From Asticcacaulis sp. AND118 (GTDB lineage Bacteria; Pseudomonadota; Alphaproteobacteria; Caulobacterales; Caulobacteraceae), in the NCBI RefSeq assembly GCF_020535245.1, contig NZ_CP084910.1:1464501-1528500 (forward strand): DNA of 64,000 bases. Reading direction: 5' to 3'. The notes beneath the pieces were generated by a model. It made no database searches. It was not told where the DNA came from and saw only the letters and a list, made by a program, of their open reading frames with translations. Position numbers and translations under genes: made by a program. Positions 55,209 to 63,774 of the stretch are shown piece by piece (the stretch's first letter is position 1; each line of letters starts with the position of its first letter).

Positions 55209-56267
55209 TCAGGCGGCGTCGATGGCTTTCAGCGCGGATTCGGCGCAGGTGACCATGTTGCGGCCGCCATTCTTTGACTGATAGAGCGCCTTGTCGGCGC
55301 GATCGAGCAGGTCGTAGGCGTCTTCACCGTAGTCGCGTTGGGCGATGCCCACCGAAATGGTGACGGTGCCGAGATCTTCGTTGGTCGAGCGACGCTTCAG
55401 GACGCGCGAGGCGATTTCCTGACGGGCTTCATTGAGCAGGCGCTCGACGACGGCCATGCTTTCATTGGGGAAGATCATGGCGAACTCTTCGCCGCCGTAT
55501 CGCGCCGCCATGCGCGGGGCGCGACCGATGCGCGACAGGACCGAAGCGACGTAGCGCAACACCTGATCGCCGGTTTGATGGCCCCAAGTGTCATTGAAGC
55601 GCTTGAAGTGGTCGATATCGAGCACGGCCAGGGTGATGCTCTTGCCGCCATCGGTGTCGCAGTGGCGCTCCAGCGCCTCATCGAACGACTTGCGGTTGGC
55701 GAGATTGGTCAGGGCGTCCGTCATGGCCTCAAGGCGCACCTGATCGAGGTGCTTGCGCAGGCGGGCCACTTCGCGCGACGATTCGCTGAGGCGGACTTCG
55801 AAACGGGTGTGCTGGCTGAGGATCTGCGTCGTGGCTTCGGTCAGGCTGTCGACCAGATTGCGCAGGCGTTGCGTGTCGGCGTCGCTGGTGATCGACGTGC
55901 GCGCGCCTTCCAGCGTCTCGTTGTAGTCTTTTTGCGCCCGCTGGGCTTCGGTGATGATTTCGCTGACCGACGCCAGTTCGCGCGTCAGGCGCAGACCGGC
56001 GTCTCGCACTTCATCATTAAGCTTGAGACGGGAAATAAACTTGGAGGCGAGGCTTTCGGAGATTTCCTCGGTGATCTTTTCGCCCGAACCGATCAGCCGC
56101 TGGATTTCCTGAGCCAGAGCCGAACTGGGGTCGCCCGCCACATAGAGCCAGATCTCGTAGTTGAGCGGCGTCGGCCAGACACCGTGCAGTTCCATCAGCC
56201 GGATGGCCTCCTGGGCCAGGCTGTAAGCATTGGGACTGCGTACGCTCACTTCTATGTCGTTGCTCAT
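55209..56267 (-). CDS. dgcB: Diguanylate cyclase (GGDEF), DgcB-like
   Basis: Makes cyclic di-GMP from two GTP. 352 residues. No membrane segment; helical N-terminal region (about 1-175) with coiled-coil-like stretches (TRELASVSEIITEAQRAQKD, SESSREVARLRKHLDQVRLE). GGDEF domain about 178-345: DALTNLANRKSFDEALERHC, DIDHFKRFNDTWGHQTGDQV, the active motif GGEEF in MAARYGGEEFAMIF. The inhibitory I-site RxxD is not canonical: RAPR occupies its place. The location beyond the suf operon and before rhlE resembles Caulobacter dgcB (from memory), so the symbol is tentative. Confidence 0.85.
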   Translation of the reverse strand: MSNDIEVSVRSPNAYSLAQEAIRLMELHGVWPTPLNYEIWLYVAGDPSSALAQEIQRLIGSGEKITEEISESLASKFISRLKLNDEVRDAGLRLTRELASVSEIITEAQRAQKDYNETLEGARTSITSDADTQRLRNLVDSLTEATTQILSQHTRFEVRLSESSREVARLRKHLDQVRLEAMTDALTNLANRKSFDEALERHCDTDGGKSITLAVLDIDHFKRFNDTWGHQTGDQVLRYVASVLSRIGRAPRMAARYGGEEFAMIFPNESMAVVERLLNEARQEIASRVLKRRSTNEDLGTVTISVGIAQRDYGEDAYDLLDRADKALYQSKNGGRNMVTCAESALKAIDAA

Positions 56268-56367
56268 CAGGCTTCCTCTGTCACGAATCGGGTGACGCAG
56301 AACACCGTATGCGAATTTCTCTGACAGGCGGTTAACGCCGGGATTTATTTTTATTATAGCCTTATGC

Positions 56368-57927
56368 TCAGCGATAAGCGCTGCGCGTCATGAAGGCCGG
56401 AACGTGCCCACCGAAACCCGCGTATTCCGAAGGCTTAGCCATTGAATCGTCTGAGTCTTTTGAAGAGACCCGGACGGGGCGTTCCGTTTCAGGCGACTCA
56501 TTGCGCGAAGAACGGGCGCGGGGCGCGGGCGCGGTATCGGCTGCCGATTTACGGCGGCGGGATTTTTTTTCGGGCGCCGGGGTGGGATCGACGACGGCCT
56601 CGACGCGTTCATCCTCGGGAGCGATTTCCGCTGCGGTTGCGACGATAGGGGAGGTCGCCGCCTCTTCCGGCCGGCCACGCTCGCGGCGCGGACGGGCGGA
56701 ACGGTCGCGCTCGCCGCGGCCACGGGCAGGCTTTTCGCGGCCGGCCTTTTCGTGCTCCGGACGGGCGTCGGCCAGCGGCCCCCAATCGACTTCCAGTTCC
56801 AGCGTGTTCGGCTCTTTCTTGATCAGCTTCAACACCTTATCGTAGTTCTTCTCGTCGCTGGGCGAGAGGATCAGATAGGCTTCGCCCGTGCGTCCGGCGC
56901 GGCCCGTACGGCCGATGCGGTGCACGTAGTCGTCCGCGTGGTGCGGCACATCGAAATTGAAGACGTGGCTGACCGACGGGATGTCGAGACCGCGTGCGGC
57001 GACATCGGAAGCCACCAGCAGCTTGAGTTCACCGCTACGGAACGAATCGAGCGTTTTCATGCGTAGCGACTGATCGAGGTCGCCATGGATGGGAGCCGCA
57101 TTGAAACCGTGCACGGACAAGGATTTGGCGACGATATCGACATCGGTCTTGCGGTTGCAGAAAACGATGCCGTTCTTGATGTCCAGCTTTTCCACCAGCG
57201 CGCGCAGCGCCATGCGCTTGGCCTTGGCCATCAGTTTGGCGTCGCTGTGCGGCACGCGGTAAACGTACTGGGTGATGTTTTCGTTCGTCGTGGCCGGACG
57301 CGAAACTTCGATGCGCACCGGGTTCTTCAGGAACTGTTCGGTCAGGCGCGTGATTTCCGGCGGCATGGTCGCGGAGAAGAACAGGGTCTGACGCGCCGGC
57401 GGGGTCAGCTTGAAGATACGCTCGATGTCGGGAATGAACCCCATATCCAGCATACGGTCGGCTTCATCGACGACCATCAGTTGCACGCCGTTGAGCATCA
57501 CCTTTGAGCGCTCAAACAGGTCCAGCAGGCGGCCCGGCGTGGCGATCAGCACGTCGACGCCCTTGTCCAGCTTGGCGATCTGATCGGACATCGACACGCC
57601 GCCGATGAGCAGGGCCCAGTTCAGCTTGCAATATTTGGCGTATTTTTCAAAGGCTTCGGCAACCTGATCGGCCAGTTCGCGCGTCGGGGCCAGCACGATG
57701 GCGCGCGGCATACGGGCGCGCGAACGGCCCGAAGCCAGCTTTTCGATCATCGGCAGGGTAAAGGCGGCGGTCTTGCCCGTGCCCGTCTGGGCGATCCCCA
57801 GCACGTCCAGTCCGATCAGGGCGATGGGAATGGCCTGTTCCTGAATAGCGGTCGGCGTATCGTAGCCGGTGTCAGCCACGGCTTTCAGAATATCGGGATT
57901 GAGGCCTAGATCGGTAAACTTGGTCAT
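56368..57927 (-). CDS. rhlE: DEAD-box RNA helicase, RhlE type
   Basis: ATP-dependent RNA remodelling. 519 residues. Q motif PTAIQEQAIP; motif I GIAQTGTGKTAAF; Ia APTRELADQ; II VVDEADRMLDMGF; III FFSATMP; IV-VI FCNRKTDVD, ASDVAARGLDIPSVSHVFNF, HRIGRTGRAGRTGEA. The C-tail after about 395 is disordered, first Arg-rich (ARGRGERDRSARPRRERGRP), then Ser/Pro-rich. RhlE-type helicases can join the RNase E degradosome in alphaproteobacteria; rne is in this window at 25603. Its upstream gap (57928-58073) holds no gene. Confidence 0.94.
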   Translation of the reverse strand: MTKFTDLGLNPDILKAVADTGYDTPTAIQEQAIPIALIGLDVLGIAQTGTGKTAAFTLPMIEKLASGRSRARMPRAIVLAPTRELADQVAEAFEKYAKYCKLNWALLIGGVSMSDQIAKLDKGVDVLIATPGRLLDLFERSKVMLNGVQLMVVDEADRMLDMGFIPDIERIFKLTPPARQTLFFSATMPPEITRLTEQFLKNPVRIEVSRPATTNENITQYVYRVPHSDAKLMAKAKRMALRALVEKLDIKNGIVFCNRKTDVDIVAKSLSVHGFNAAPIHGDLDQSLRMKTLDSFRSGELKLLVASDVAARGLDIPSVSHVFNFDVPHHADDYVHRIGRTGRAGRTGEAYLILSPSDEKNYDKVLKLIKKEPNTLELEVDWGPLADARPEHEKAGREKPARGRGERDRSARPRRERGRPEEAATSPIVATAAEIAPEDERVEAVVDPTPAPEKKSRRRKSAADTAPAPRARSSRNESPETERPVRVSSKDSDDSMAKPSEYAGFGGHVPAFMTRSAYR

Positions 57928-58073
57928 TAAGGAGGTTGAGCCGTTTCAGACAGTCGAGGAAAAATTCAGCCCGCCACGCAGGGGCGAACACAGTGCATAG
58001 CACCGGTAAAGGCTTTGCGGCCTCTAGTAACAGATTTTACGTAAAAGGACAGAGATTTGTTGCGGTCGGCGCA

Positions 58074-60170
58074 TTACACGTCCAGATCCTCGCCGACAAA
58101 TTCGGCATTCTGCTGAATATACTTGAAACGCAGTTCCGGCTTGCGGCCCATCAGGGTTTCGACCAGGTCCTCGATGTCGCCCTCATTCTCGGGCAGGGTC
58201 ACCCGCGCCAGGGTCCGCGTCTTCGGGTCCATGGTGGTTTCCTTGAGCTGCGCCGGCATCATTTCACCCAGCCCCTTGAAGCGGCCGATCTCCGGCTTCT
58301 TGCCCTTGAACTCGGTTTCGAGGATTTCGAGGCGGTGCGCGTCGTCCTTGGCATAGACGATCTTGGTGCCATGGCTGATGCGATAGAGCGGCGGCATGGC
58401 CAGATACAGGTGACCCTGACGGATCATCGACGGCATGGTGCGATAAAAGTAGGTGATGAGCAGAGAAGCGATGTGCGCGCCGTCGACATCGGCGTCGGTC
58501 ATGATGACGATGCGCTCATAACGCAGGTCGTCTTCCTTGAACCGCGCGCCGGGCTGCACGCCCAGCGCCAGACCGAGGTCGGACAGTTCCTGATTCGACT
58601 TGGCCTTGTCGGCGGTGGCCGAGGCGATATTGAGGATCTTGCCGCGCAGGGGCAGGATGGCCTGCGTATTGCGGTTGCGCGCCTGCTTGGCCGAGCCGCC
58701 GGCCGAGTCGCCTTCGACGATGAACAGTTCGGTGCCGTGGGCGTCCTGACGCGCGCAGTCGGCCAGCTTGCCCGGCAGGCGCAGCTTGCGCGTCGCCGAA
58801 GCGCGCTGGACTTCCTTGTCCTTGCGCTTTTTCAGGCGCTCCTCGGCGCGCTCCACAACGAATTGCAGCAGGCGGTCGGCCTGCTTGGGCGAGCTGATCA
58901 GCCAGTGGTCGAACGGGTCGGCCAGCGCCTTTTCGACAAGGCGCTGGGCCTCGCTGGACGAGAGGCGGTCCTTGGTCTGGCCCTGGAATTCCGGGTTCTT
59001 GATGAAGACGGAGATGACCACGCCAGCCTGAGCCACCACGTCTTCCGCCGTGACGATGCCGCCGCGCTTGTCGCCGGTCATTTCGGCATAGGCCTTCAGC
59101 GAACGCGTGAGGGCGGCGCGCAGGCCGGCCTCGTGCGTGCCACCGTCCGGCGTCGGGATGGTGTTACAGTAGGACTGGGTGAAGCCGTCAAACTCGCCGA
59201 AACCGGCGCCGGACCAGGTCACCGCCCATTCGACCGCTCCGGCTTCGCCTTTGCGCTCGACGCGGCCGGAGAAGATGTCGGTGACGGTCTCGGTTTCCTG
59301 CACGCGCTCGGCCAGATAGTCGGCCAGGCCGTTGGGGAAGTAGAACCTGTCTTCCGCCGGGGTGTGGTCGGCGATCTGGCTGGGGTCGCATTTCCAGTGG
59401 ATCTGCACGCCGCGGAACAGATAGGCCTTGGCCTTGGCCATGCGGTACAGACGCGCCGGCTTGAAATGCGCGCCGACGCCGAAGATGTCCTCGTCCGGTT
59501 TGAATCGTTCGCGGGTGCCGCGTTTCTTCGACGGGCCGATCTGCTGGATGGGGCCCTGGCTGAGGCCGCGCGAAAAGATCTGCTGCCATTCGAAGCCGTC
59601 GCGCCACACCGTGACTTCCAGCCGTTCAGACAGGGCGTTAACCACCGAGACGCCGACGCCGTGCAGGCCGCCGGAGGTTTCATAGGCCTTGCCGGAGAAC
59701 TTGCCCCCGGAGTGCAGCACGGTCATGACGACTTCCAGCGCCGACTTGCCCGGATATTTGGGGTGGGGATCGACCGGGATGCCGCGACCGTCGTCGCGCA
59801 CCGACAGATAGCCCTCGGCGTCCAGTTCGACCCAGATAGCCTTGGCGTGACCGGCCACGGCTTCGTCCATGGCGTTGTCGAGCACTTCGGCGAACAGATG
59901 GTGCAGCGCCTTTTCGTCCGTGCCGCCGATATACATGCCCGGACGCTTGCGCACCGGCTCAAGACCTTCCAGCACCTCGATGGCGTCCGCCCCGTAACCT
60001 TCCGCGGTCATTGCCGAAGGAGCGGCGGGTGGAGTAGCCGGTTGCGGTGCTTTCGTCGGTTCGGCCTTCGGCGCAGCTTCGGTCGCCGTTGCGGGCTTTT
60101 GGGGCTCGGACGGTTGAGGGGCCGGGGCGTCGCCGCCGAACAGGGACGGTTGGGGAGGCGTAGTGGACAT
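58074..60170 (-). CDS. parE: DNA topoisomerase IV subunit B
   Basis: ATPase subunit of topoisomerase IV, which unlinks replicated chromosomes. 698 residues from ATG 60170 (MSTTPPQPSLFGGDAPAPQP); the first ~70 residues are a Pro/Ala-rich tail. GHKL ATPase: VRKRPGMYIGGTDEKALHHL, EVLDNAMDEAVAGHAKAIWV, DDGRGIPVDPHP, SGGLHGVGVSVVNAL. Toprim: TELFIVEGDSAGGSAKQARN, IMTDADVDGAHIASLL. C-terminal GRFKGLGEMMPAQLKETTMD. The YIGG loop and length fit ParE better than GyrB, which in proteobacteria is usually longer; a gyrB elsewhere would confirm. Confidence 0.93.
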   Translation of the reverse strand: MSTTPPQPSLFGGDAPAPQPSEPQKPATATEAAPKAEPTKAPQPATPPAAPSAMTAEGYGADAIEVLEGLEPVRKRPGMYIGGTDEKALHHLFAEVLDNAMDEAVAGHAKAIWVELDAEGYLSVRDDGRGIPVDPHPKYPGKSALEVVMTVLHSGGKFSGKAYETSGGLHGVGVSVVNALSERLEVTVWRDGFEWQQIFSRGLSQGPIQQIGPSKKRGTRERFKPDEDIFGVGAHFKPARLYRMAKAKAYLFRGVQIHWKCDPSQIADHTPAEDRFYFPNGLADYLAERVQETETVTDIFSGRVERKGEAGAVEWAVTWSGAGFGEFDGFTQSYCNTIPTPDGGTHEAGLRAALTRSLKAYAEMTGDKRGGIVTAEDVVAQAGVVISVFIKNPEFQGQTKDRLSSSEAQRLVEKALADPFDHWLISSPKQADRLLQFVVERAEERLKKRKDKEVQRASATRKLRLPGKLADCARQDAHGTELFIVEGDSAGGSAKQARNRNTQAILPLRGKILNIASATADKAKSNQELSDLGLALGVQPGARFKEDDLRYERIVIMTDADVDGAHIASLLITYFYRTMPSMIRQGHLYLAMPPLYRISHGTKIVYAKDDAHRLEILETEFKGKKPEIGRFKGLGEMMPAQLKETTMDPKTRTLARVTLPENEGDIEDLVETLMGRKPELRFKYIQQNAEFVGEDLDV

Positions 60171-60239
60171 GCGTGTACTGTGGACCGATTCGGTGAATTT
60201 CCATCCGGCAGCCGGTGGAGAACAGGAACAATCCATAAA

Positions 60240-60273
60240 CAAAAAGGCCGCAAACCCCAAGGGGCTTGCGGCC
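60240..60273 (-). terminator. Intrinsic terminator of the first porin gene
   Basis: On the minus strand, stem ggccgcaagcccc / ggggtttgcggcc followed by TTTTTG. It lies 28 bases beyond the stop of the 60301 gene and just upstream of the parE start. Confidence 0.9.
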
Positions 60274-60300
60274 GATTTCTGTGGCTTAATGCCTGTTGGC

Positions 60301-60972
60301 TTAGAACGCCGCCTTGATGGTCAGAGCGATCTGCTCCTTGGCAACGTTGCGACCGTCAGCGGTCCAGCCCATGTCGTGGTCGCCGGTGTCCCAGTAACGG
60401 GCGTCGATCGACAGGTTTTCAGTCAGAGCGTAGCCGAGGCCGACGTTCCAGGTGGTGTAGTCACCGCCGTCCAGCTCTTGCTTGCCCATGGCGCCCGAAA
60501 CCGACCACTTGTCGGTCAGCGGGTAAGCCGCGTTCAGCTCGTAGTAGGGGTTTTCCAGCGTTTCCCAGTTGGTGTACATGGCCGCGCCGATCGAGCCCTT
60601 GCCCATCGGATGCGTGAAGCCCGCCTTCAGTTCACCGAAGTTCAGGTCGTCTTCGTCCGGATAGGCGTAGTAGATGGCGCCGAAGTCGAAGGCCCAGTTA
60701 CCGACGGTCGGCTTAACGCCGGCGTACACGTCGACTTCCAGCGAGGCGTCGCCGCCGAAATCGACGTTCGAAGCCCAGGTGCCGGCGTAGAAGGAGCCGT
60801 TGGTGTAGTCGATGCCGCCCTGAACAGCCGCTTCCTTGTCCGACTGCGAGATGCCGCGCCAGACATAGTTGTTGGTGGCGGCGATGTTGTAGCTCAGAGC
60901 GCCTTCGGCCGAAGCAGCGCCGGCAACCAGAGCGCCAGCGGCGACGGCAGCAGCGAGGAGGAACTTCTTCAT
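60301..60972 (-). CDS. TorF-family putative outer-membrane porin, copy 1
   Basis: 223 residues. Signal peptide MKKFLLAAAVAAGALVAGAA (to about residue 22), then a beta-rich protein ending in Phe (LTIKAAF), the outer-membrane assembly signal. Conserved TorF-type blocks: SYNIAATNNYVWRGISQSDK, VQGGIDYTNGSFYAGTWASN, VDFGGDASLEVDVYAGVKPT, NVGLGYALTENLSIDARYWD. Substrate unknown. A paralog lies 470 bases upstream in the same direction. Confidence 0.85.
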   Translation of the reverse strand: MKKFLLAAAVAAGALVAGAASAEGALSYNIAATNNYVWRGISQSDKEAAVQGGIDYTNGSFYAGTWASNVDFGGDASLEVDVYAGVKPTVGNWAFDFGAIYYAYPDEDDLNFGELKAGFTHPMGKGSIGAAMYTNWETLENPYYELNAAYPLTDKWSVSGAMGKQELDGGDYTTWNVGLGYALTENLSIDARYWDTGDHDMGWTADGRNVAKEQIALTIKAAF

Positions 60973-61343
60973 GATCTGTATCCTGTTTTATGGTTCAGAT
61001 TATATCGTCCGCAGTACGCAACCGCGGCGTAAATCGAAGATGAATGTAGCAATTTTTCCGTAGTGTGCCAGACCCCGGCGAAGGTTTGGCTTCTCTTGAT
61101 GTAAAATTGTCACGAATCCCTAACGCGGAGTGAGCGGAGTTAGGAGCTTTGTATCTGTCTGATATAATTTGTTAATTTTTAAAAATTCTTGCGGCGACGA
61201 ATTGTATGTGTTGCAAATGTGGCGGAATGGCCATGCGGCATACCGTTACTTTTTCGCCGCAGCGCGCAAAAAGCGAGTGGTCAAATACGAAAAAACCGCC
61301 TGCGCGAACGCAGGCGGTTTCATATGGAAGCCGGGTTTTGGCT
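60973..61343. other. Spacer between the two porin genes
   Basis: AT-rich, with no credible gene. It holds the presumable promoter of the first porin gene, a small palindrome ctaac...gttag with the doubled word gcggag (about 61120-61143), and the terminator of the second porin gene (61290-61320). Confidence 0.5.
61290..61320. terminator. Intrinsic terminator downstream of the second porin gene
   Basis: Stem aaaccgcctgcg / cgcaggcggttt with loop cgaa-type; on the minus strand a T-run follows (aaaaaa at 61290-61295 on the plus strand). Confidence 0.88.
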
Positions 61344-61447
61344 TAGAGCGAGATGATTTAAAGTGGAAACATCATCTCGCTCTCAGTTTTTGAGTGGTCG
61401 CGCAATTTTTCCGAAAAGGGGTGCCCACTTTATCGGATTGCGCTCTA
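61344..61447. repeat. RIME-like palindromic element at the 3' end of the second porin gene
   Basis: First hairpin agagcgagatgat / atcatctcgctct (61345-61383), then a second arm pair beginning gcgcaatttttccgaaaagg and ending tcggattgcgctct. The words tttttccgaaaa...ccactt...gctct resemble the RIME elements of Rhizobiales (as I recall them). The right end contains the TAG stop of the minus-strand porin gene. Confidence 0.7.
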
Positions 61448-62080
61448 GAAGGCGGCCTTCAGGCTCAGCACCACGCGCTCGTCGCTGTAGGGCGTGTCCA
61501 CGTCGGTGTCGTGGTAACGCAGGTCGAGCGACAGGTTGGACGTCAAGCTATAGGCGCCGCCGACGTTCCAGGTGTTGTAGGTGCCGTAGTCACCGAAGGC
61601 GCCCGAAACCGAGAGTTTCTCGGTCAGCGGATAGGCGGCGTTGACTTCGAAATAGTCTTCGAAATTGTCATCGGTGTTGAAGTAGGCCGCGGCGCCGATG
61701 GTGCCCTTGCCCAGCGGATGGCTGACGCCCAGTTTCACTTCTTCGAAATTGATGTCGTCTTCCTGCGGATACAGGTAGGCCAGTACGCCGATATCGAAGG
61801 TGAAGTTGCCCGCCGTCGGCTTGATGCCGGCATACAGATCCAACTCGTAATCCGCATCGCCGCCGAAATCGACGTTGGACGCCCAGGTGCCGGCGTAGAA
61901 GATGCCGTTCGTGTAGTCGATACCGCCCTGGATGGCGGCATTCTCGTCCGTCTGGGTGACGCCGCGCCAGACATAGTCCGTCGTGACGCCGATATTGTAG
62001 CTGAGCGTGCCTTCGGCCGAAGCCGCGCCTGCCGTCAGCAGACCAAGAGCGGCAACCGCCGCAACGCAAACCTTTTTCAT
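61445..62080 (-). CDS. TorF-family putative outer-membrane porin, copy 2
   Basis: 211 residues. Signal peptide MKKVCVAAVAALGLLTAGAA, then the same blocks as copy 1: SYNIGVTTDYVWRGVTQTDE, IQGGIDYTNGIFYAGTWASN, VDFGGDADYELDLYAGIKPT, and a terminal Phe (LSLKAAF). Clear tandem duplicate, more acidic in the centre (YPQEDDINFEEVKLG). Its stop codon TAG lies in the edge of the RIME-like element, so the element may have been inserted at the gene end. Confidence 0.85.
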   Translation of the reverse strand: MKKVCVAAVAALGLLTAGAASAEGTLSYNIGVTTDYVWRGVTQTDENAAIQGGIDYTNGIFYAGTWASNVDFGGDADYELDLYAGIKPTAGNFTFDIGVLAYLYPQEDDINFEEVKLGVSHPLGKGTIGAAAYFNTDDNFEDYFEVNAAYPLTEKLSVSGAFGDYGTYNTWNVGGAYSLTSNLSLDLRYHDTDVDTPYSDERVVLSLKAAF

Positions 62081-62343
62081 GATGACTTCCTCATTTTTTC
62101 TGGAGCCACCTGAACATTTCCCCTGTACGCCCCGACGTAGTTGAATTTTTTGTGACGCCGTTATTTTACAGTACAGTTGTGTTTCGGTTTGCCAATAGTG
62201 TGATTAATAAACAGAGCGTGTGTGGTAATTTTGCAAATAAAGAGAATTTTGTTTTAATTGATACAAGCGTTAATGGGTGTAATCTAAATAGAAATGGGGC
62301 GCTCATTGAGCGCCCCATCTGTAAGCTTACTTAAATGTAGTGC
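62081..62343. other. AT-rich spacer between amtB and the second porin gene
   Basis: 263 bases with no gene; likely holds the porin promoter (62090-62280, many A/T runs) and the amtB terminator (62294-62317). Confidence 0.5.
62294..62317 (-). terminator. Probable terminator of amtB
   Basis: Stem atggggcgctca / tgagcgccccat with almost no loop; on the minus strand it is followed by the T-rich ttctatttag. 27 bases beyond the amtB stop. Confidence 0.75.
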
Positions 62344-63774
62344 TTAGTGGTGCACTTCGTCATGCAGAGCCGAGTCGAGACCCGCTTCTTCATCCGCTTC
62401 CGACACGCGCAGGCCCGTGGTGAACTTGCAGATGACGAGGATGATCAGGGTGCCGATGGCCGACCACAGGATGGTGTAAACCAGGCCCATGATCTGGGTC
62501 ATGACGTTGGCGCCTTCCGACAGGCTGTTGATAGCCGGATCGGCGAACACGCCGGTCAGGACAGCGCCAAGAGCGCCACCCGCACCGTGGATGCCGAAGG
62601 CGTCCAGCGAGTCGTCGTAGCCGAGCAGCTTCTTCACCCACGACGCGAAGACGTAGCAGACCGGGCCGGCGATCAGACCGATGATCAGGGCACCGGTCGG
62701 GTTGACGAAGCCCGCAGCCGGGGTAATGGCGACCAGACCGGCCACCAGACCCGACAGGATACCGAGCAGCGACGGCTTGCGGCGGATGGTCCACTCGACC
62801 AGCTTCCACGACAGGGCGGCGGCGAGCGCGGCCAGGATCGTGTTCAGCAGGGCGGCGGCGCCGATGCCGTCCGGGGTCCAGGCGGAGCCGGCGTTGAAGC
62901 CGATCCAGCCCACGAACAGGAGAGCGGCACCGATCATGACGAAGATCAGGTTGTTAGGCGCCATTTCTTCGGTGCCGTAACCCTTACGACGGCCGAGGAA
63001 CAGGGCCGCGACCAGACCGGCCACACCCGAATTGACGTGAACGACCGCGCCGCCGGCGAAGTCCAGCACGCCCATGCCGCCCATGAAGCCGCCGCCCCAG
63101 ACCTGGTGGCAGATCGGCGCGTAGACGAAGACCGACCACAGGGCCATGAACAGCAGCAGGCCCGACAGCTTGATGCGTTCGGCGAAGGCGCCGGTGATCA
63201 GGGCCGGGGTGATGATGGCGAAGGTCATCTGATAGGAGATCCACAGCATTTCAGGCAGGCCGGGGGCCAGGCTGAAAGCGGTTTCCTTGGTGACGCCCTT
63301 CAGCAGAACCGTGTCGAAGCCGCCGATGAACTTATTGACGGTTTCGCCCGGAATGCCGAACAAATCGCCACCCACGCCGAAGGAGATCGAATAGCCGACC
63401 ACGTACCACAGGAGGCCGGCGACGCACGACACGGCGACGGACTGGGTAACGGTGGCGATGACGTTCTTTTTACGCACCATACCGCCGTAGAACAGGGCCA
63501 GACCCGGCAGGGTCATCATCAGAACGAGGGCGGTGGACAGGAAGACGAAAGAAGACGACGCCAGATCGATTTCCAGAGGCGCCTGGTGAGCCAGAAGGGC
63601 CGGAGCGGGCGCTTCGGCTTCCGCCACCGGAGTGGCTTCCGGAGCCGCAGCCGATTCCGAAACCGCGGCTTCGGAGGTGACAGCCGCTGCGTGAGCGACA
63701 GTGACGACCGGAGCCGCCATGAGGAGCGCCGCGGAGGCCGCGACCACTCGTGAAAGTTTAATCCACGTTTTCAA
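62344..63774 (-). CDS. amtB: Ammonium transporter AmtB
   Basis: Trimeric ammonium channel of the inner membrane. 476 residues from TTG 63774 (M-KTWIKLSRVVAASAALLM), chosen because aaggggg lies 5 bases upstream; an ATG at 63840 gives a 22-residue longer form without such a site. Signal-peptide-like start (to about residue 30), then an Ala/Glu-rich linker, then 11 membrane segments. Pore His pair: GAVVHVNSGVAGLVAA and AFGIHGAGGALGAVLTG. ALFYGGMVRKKN and GWIGFNAGSAWTPDG are typical. No glnK (PII) gene lies next to it here; its upstream neighbour is beyond the window. Confidence 0.93.
   Translation of the reverse strand: MKTWIKLSRVVAASAALLMAAPVVTVAHAAAVTSEAAVSESAAAPEATPVAEAEAPAPALLAHQAPLEIDLASSSFVFLSTALVLMMTLPGLALFYGGMVRKKNVIATVTQSVAVSCVAGLLWYVVGYSISFGVGGDLFGIPGETVNKFIGGFDTVLLKGVTKETAFSLAPGLPEMLWISYQMTFAIITPALITGAFAERIKLSGLLLFMALWSVFVYAPICHQVWGGGFMGGMGVLDFAGGAVVHVNSGVAGLVAALFLGRRKGYGTEEMAPNNLIFVMIGAALLFVGWIGFNAGSAWTPDGIGAAALLNTILAALAAALSWKLVEWTIRRKPSLLGILSGLVAGLVAITPAAGFVNPTGALIIGLIAGPVCYVFASWVKKLLGYDDSLDAFGIHGAGGALGAVLTGVFADPAINSLSEGANVMTQIMGLVYTILWSAIGTLIILVICKFTTGLRVSEADEEAGLDSALHDEVHH

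Noticed and set aside
57936-60317. 793-codon open frame opposite parE
   Set aside because: Antisense of a clear topoisomerase IV gene in GC-rich DNA; composition is repetitive (Gly/Arg/His-rich), with no motifs.
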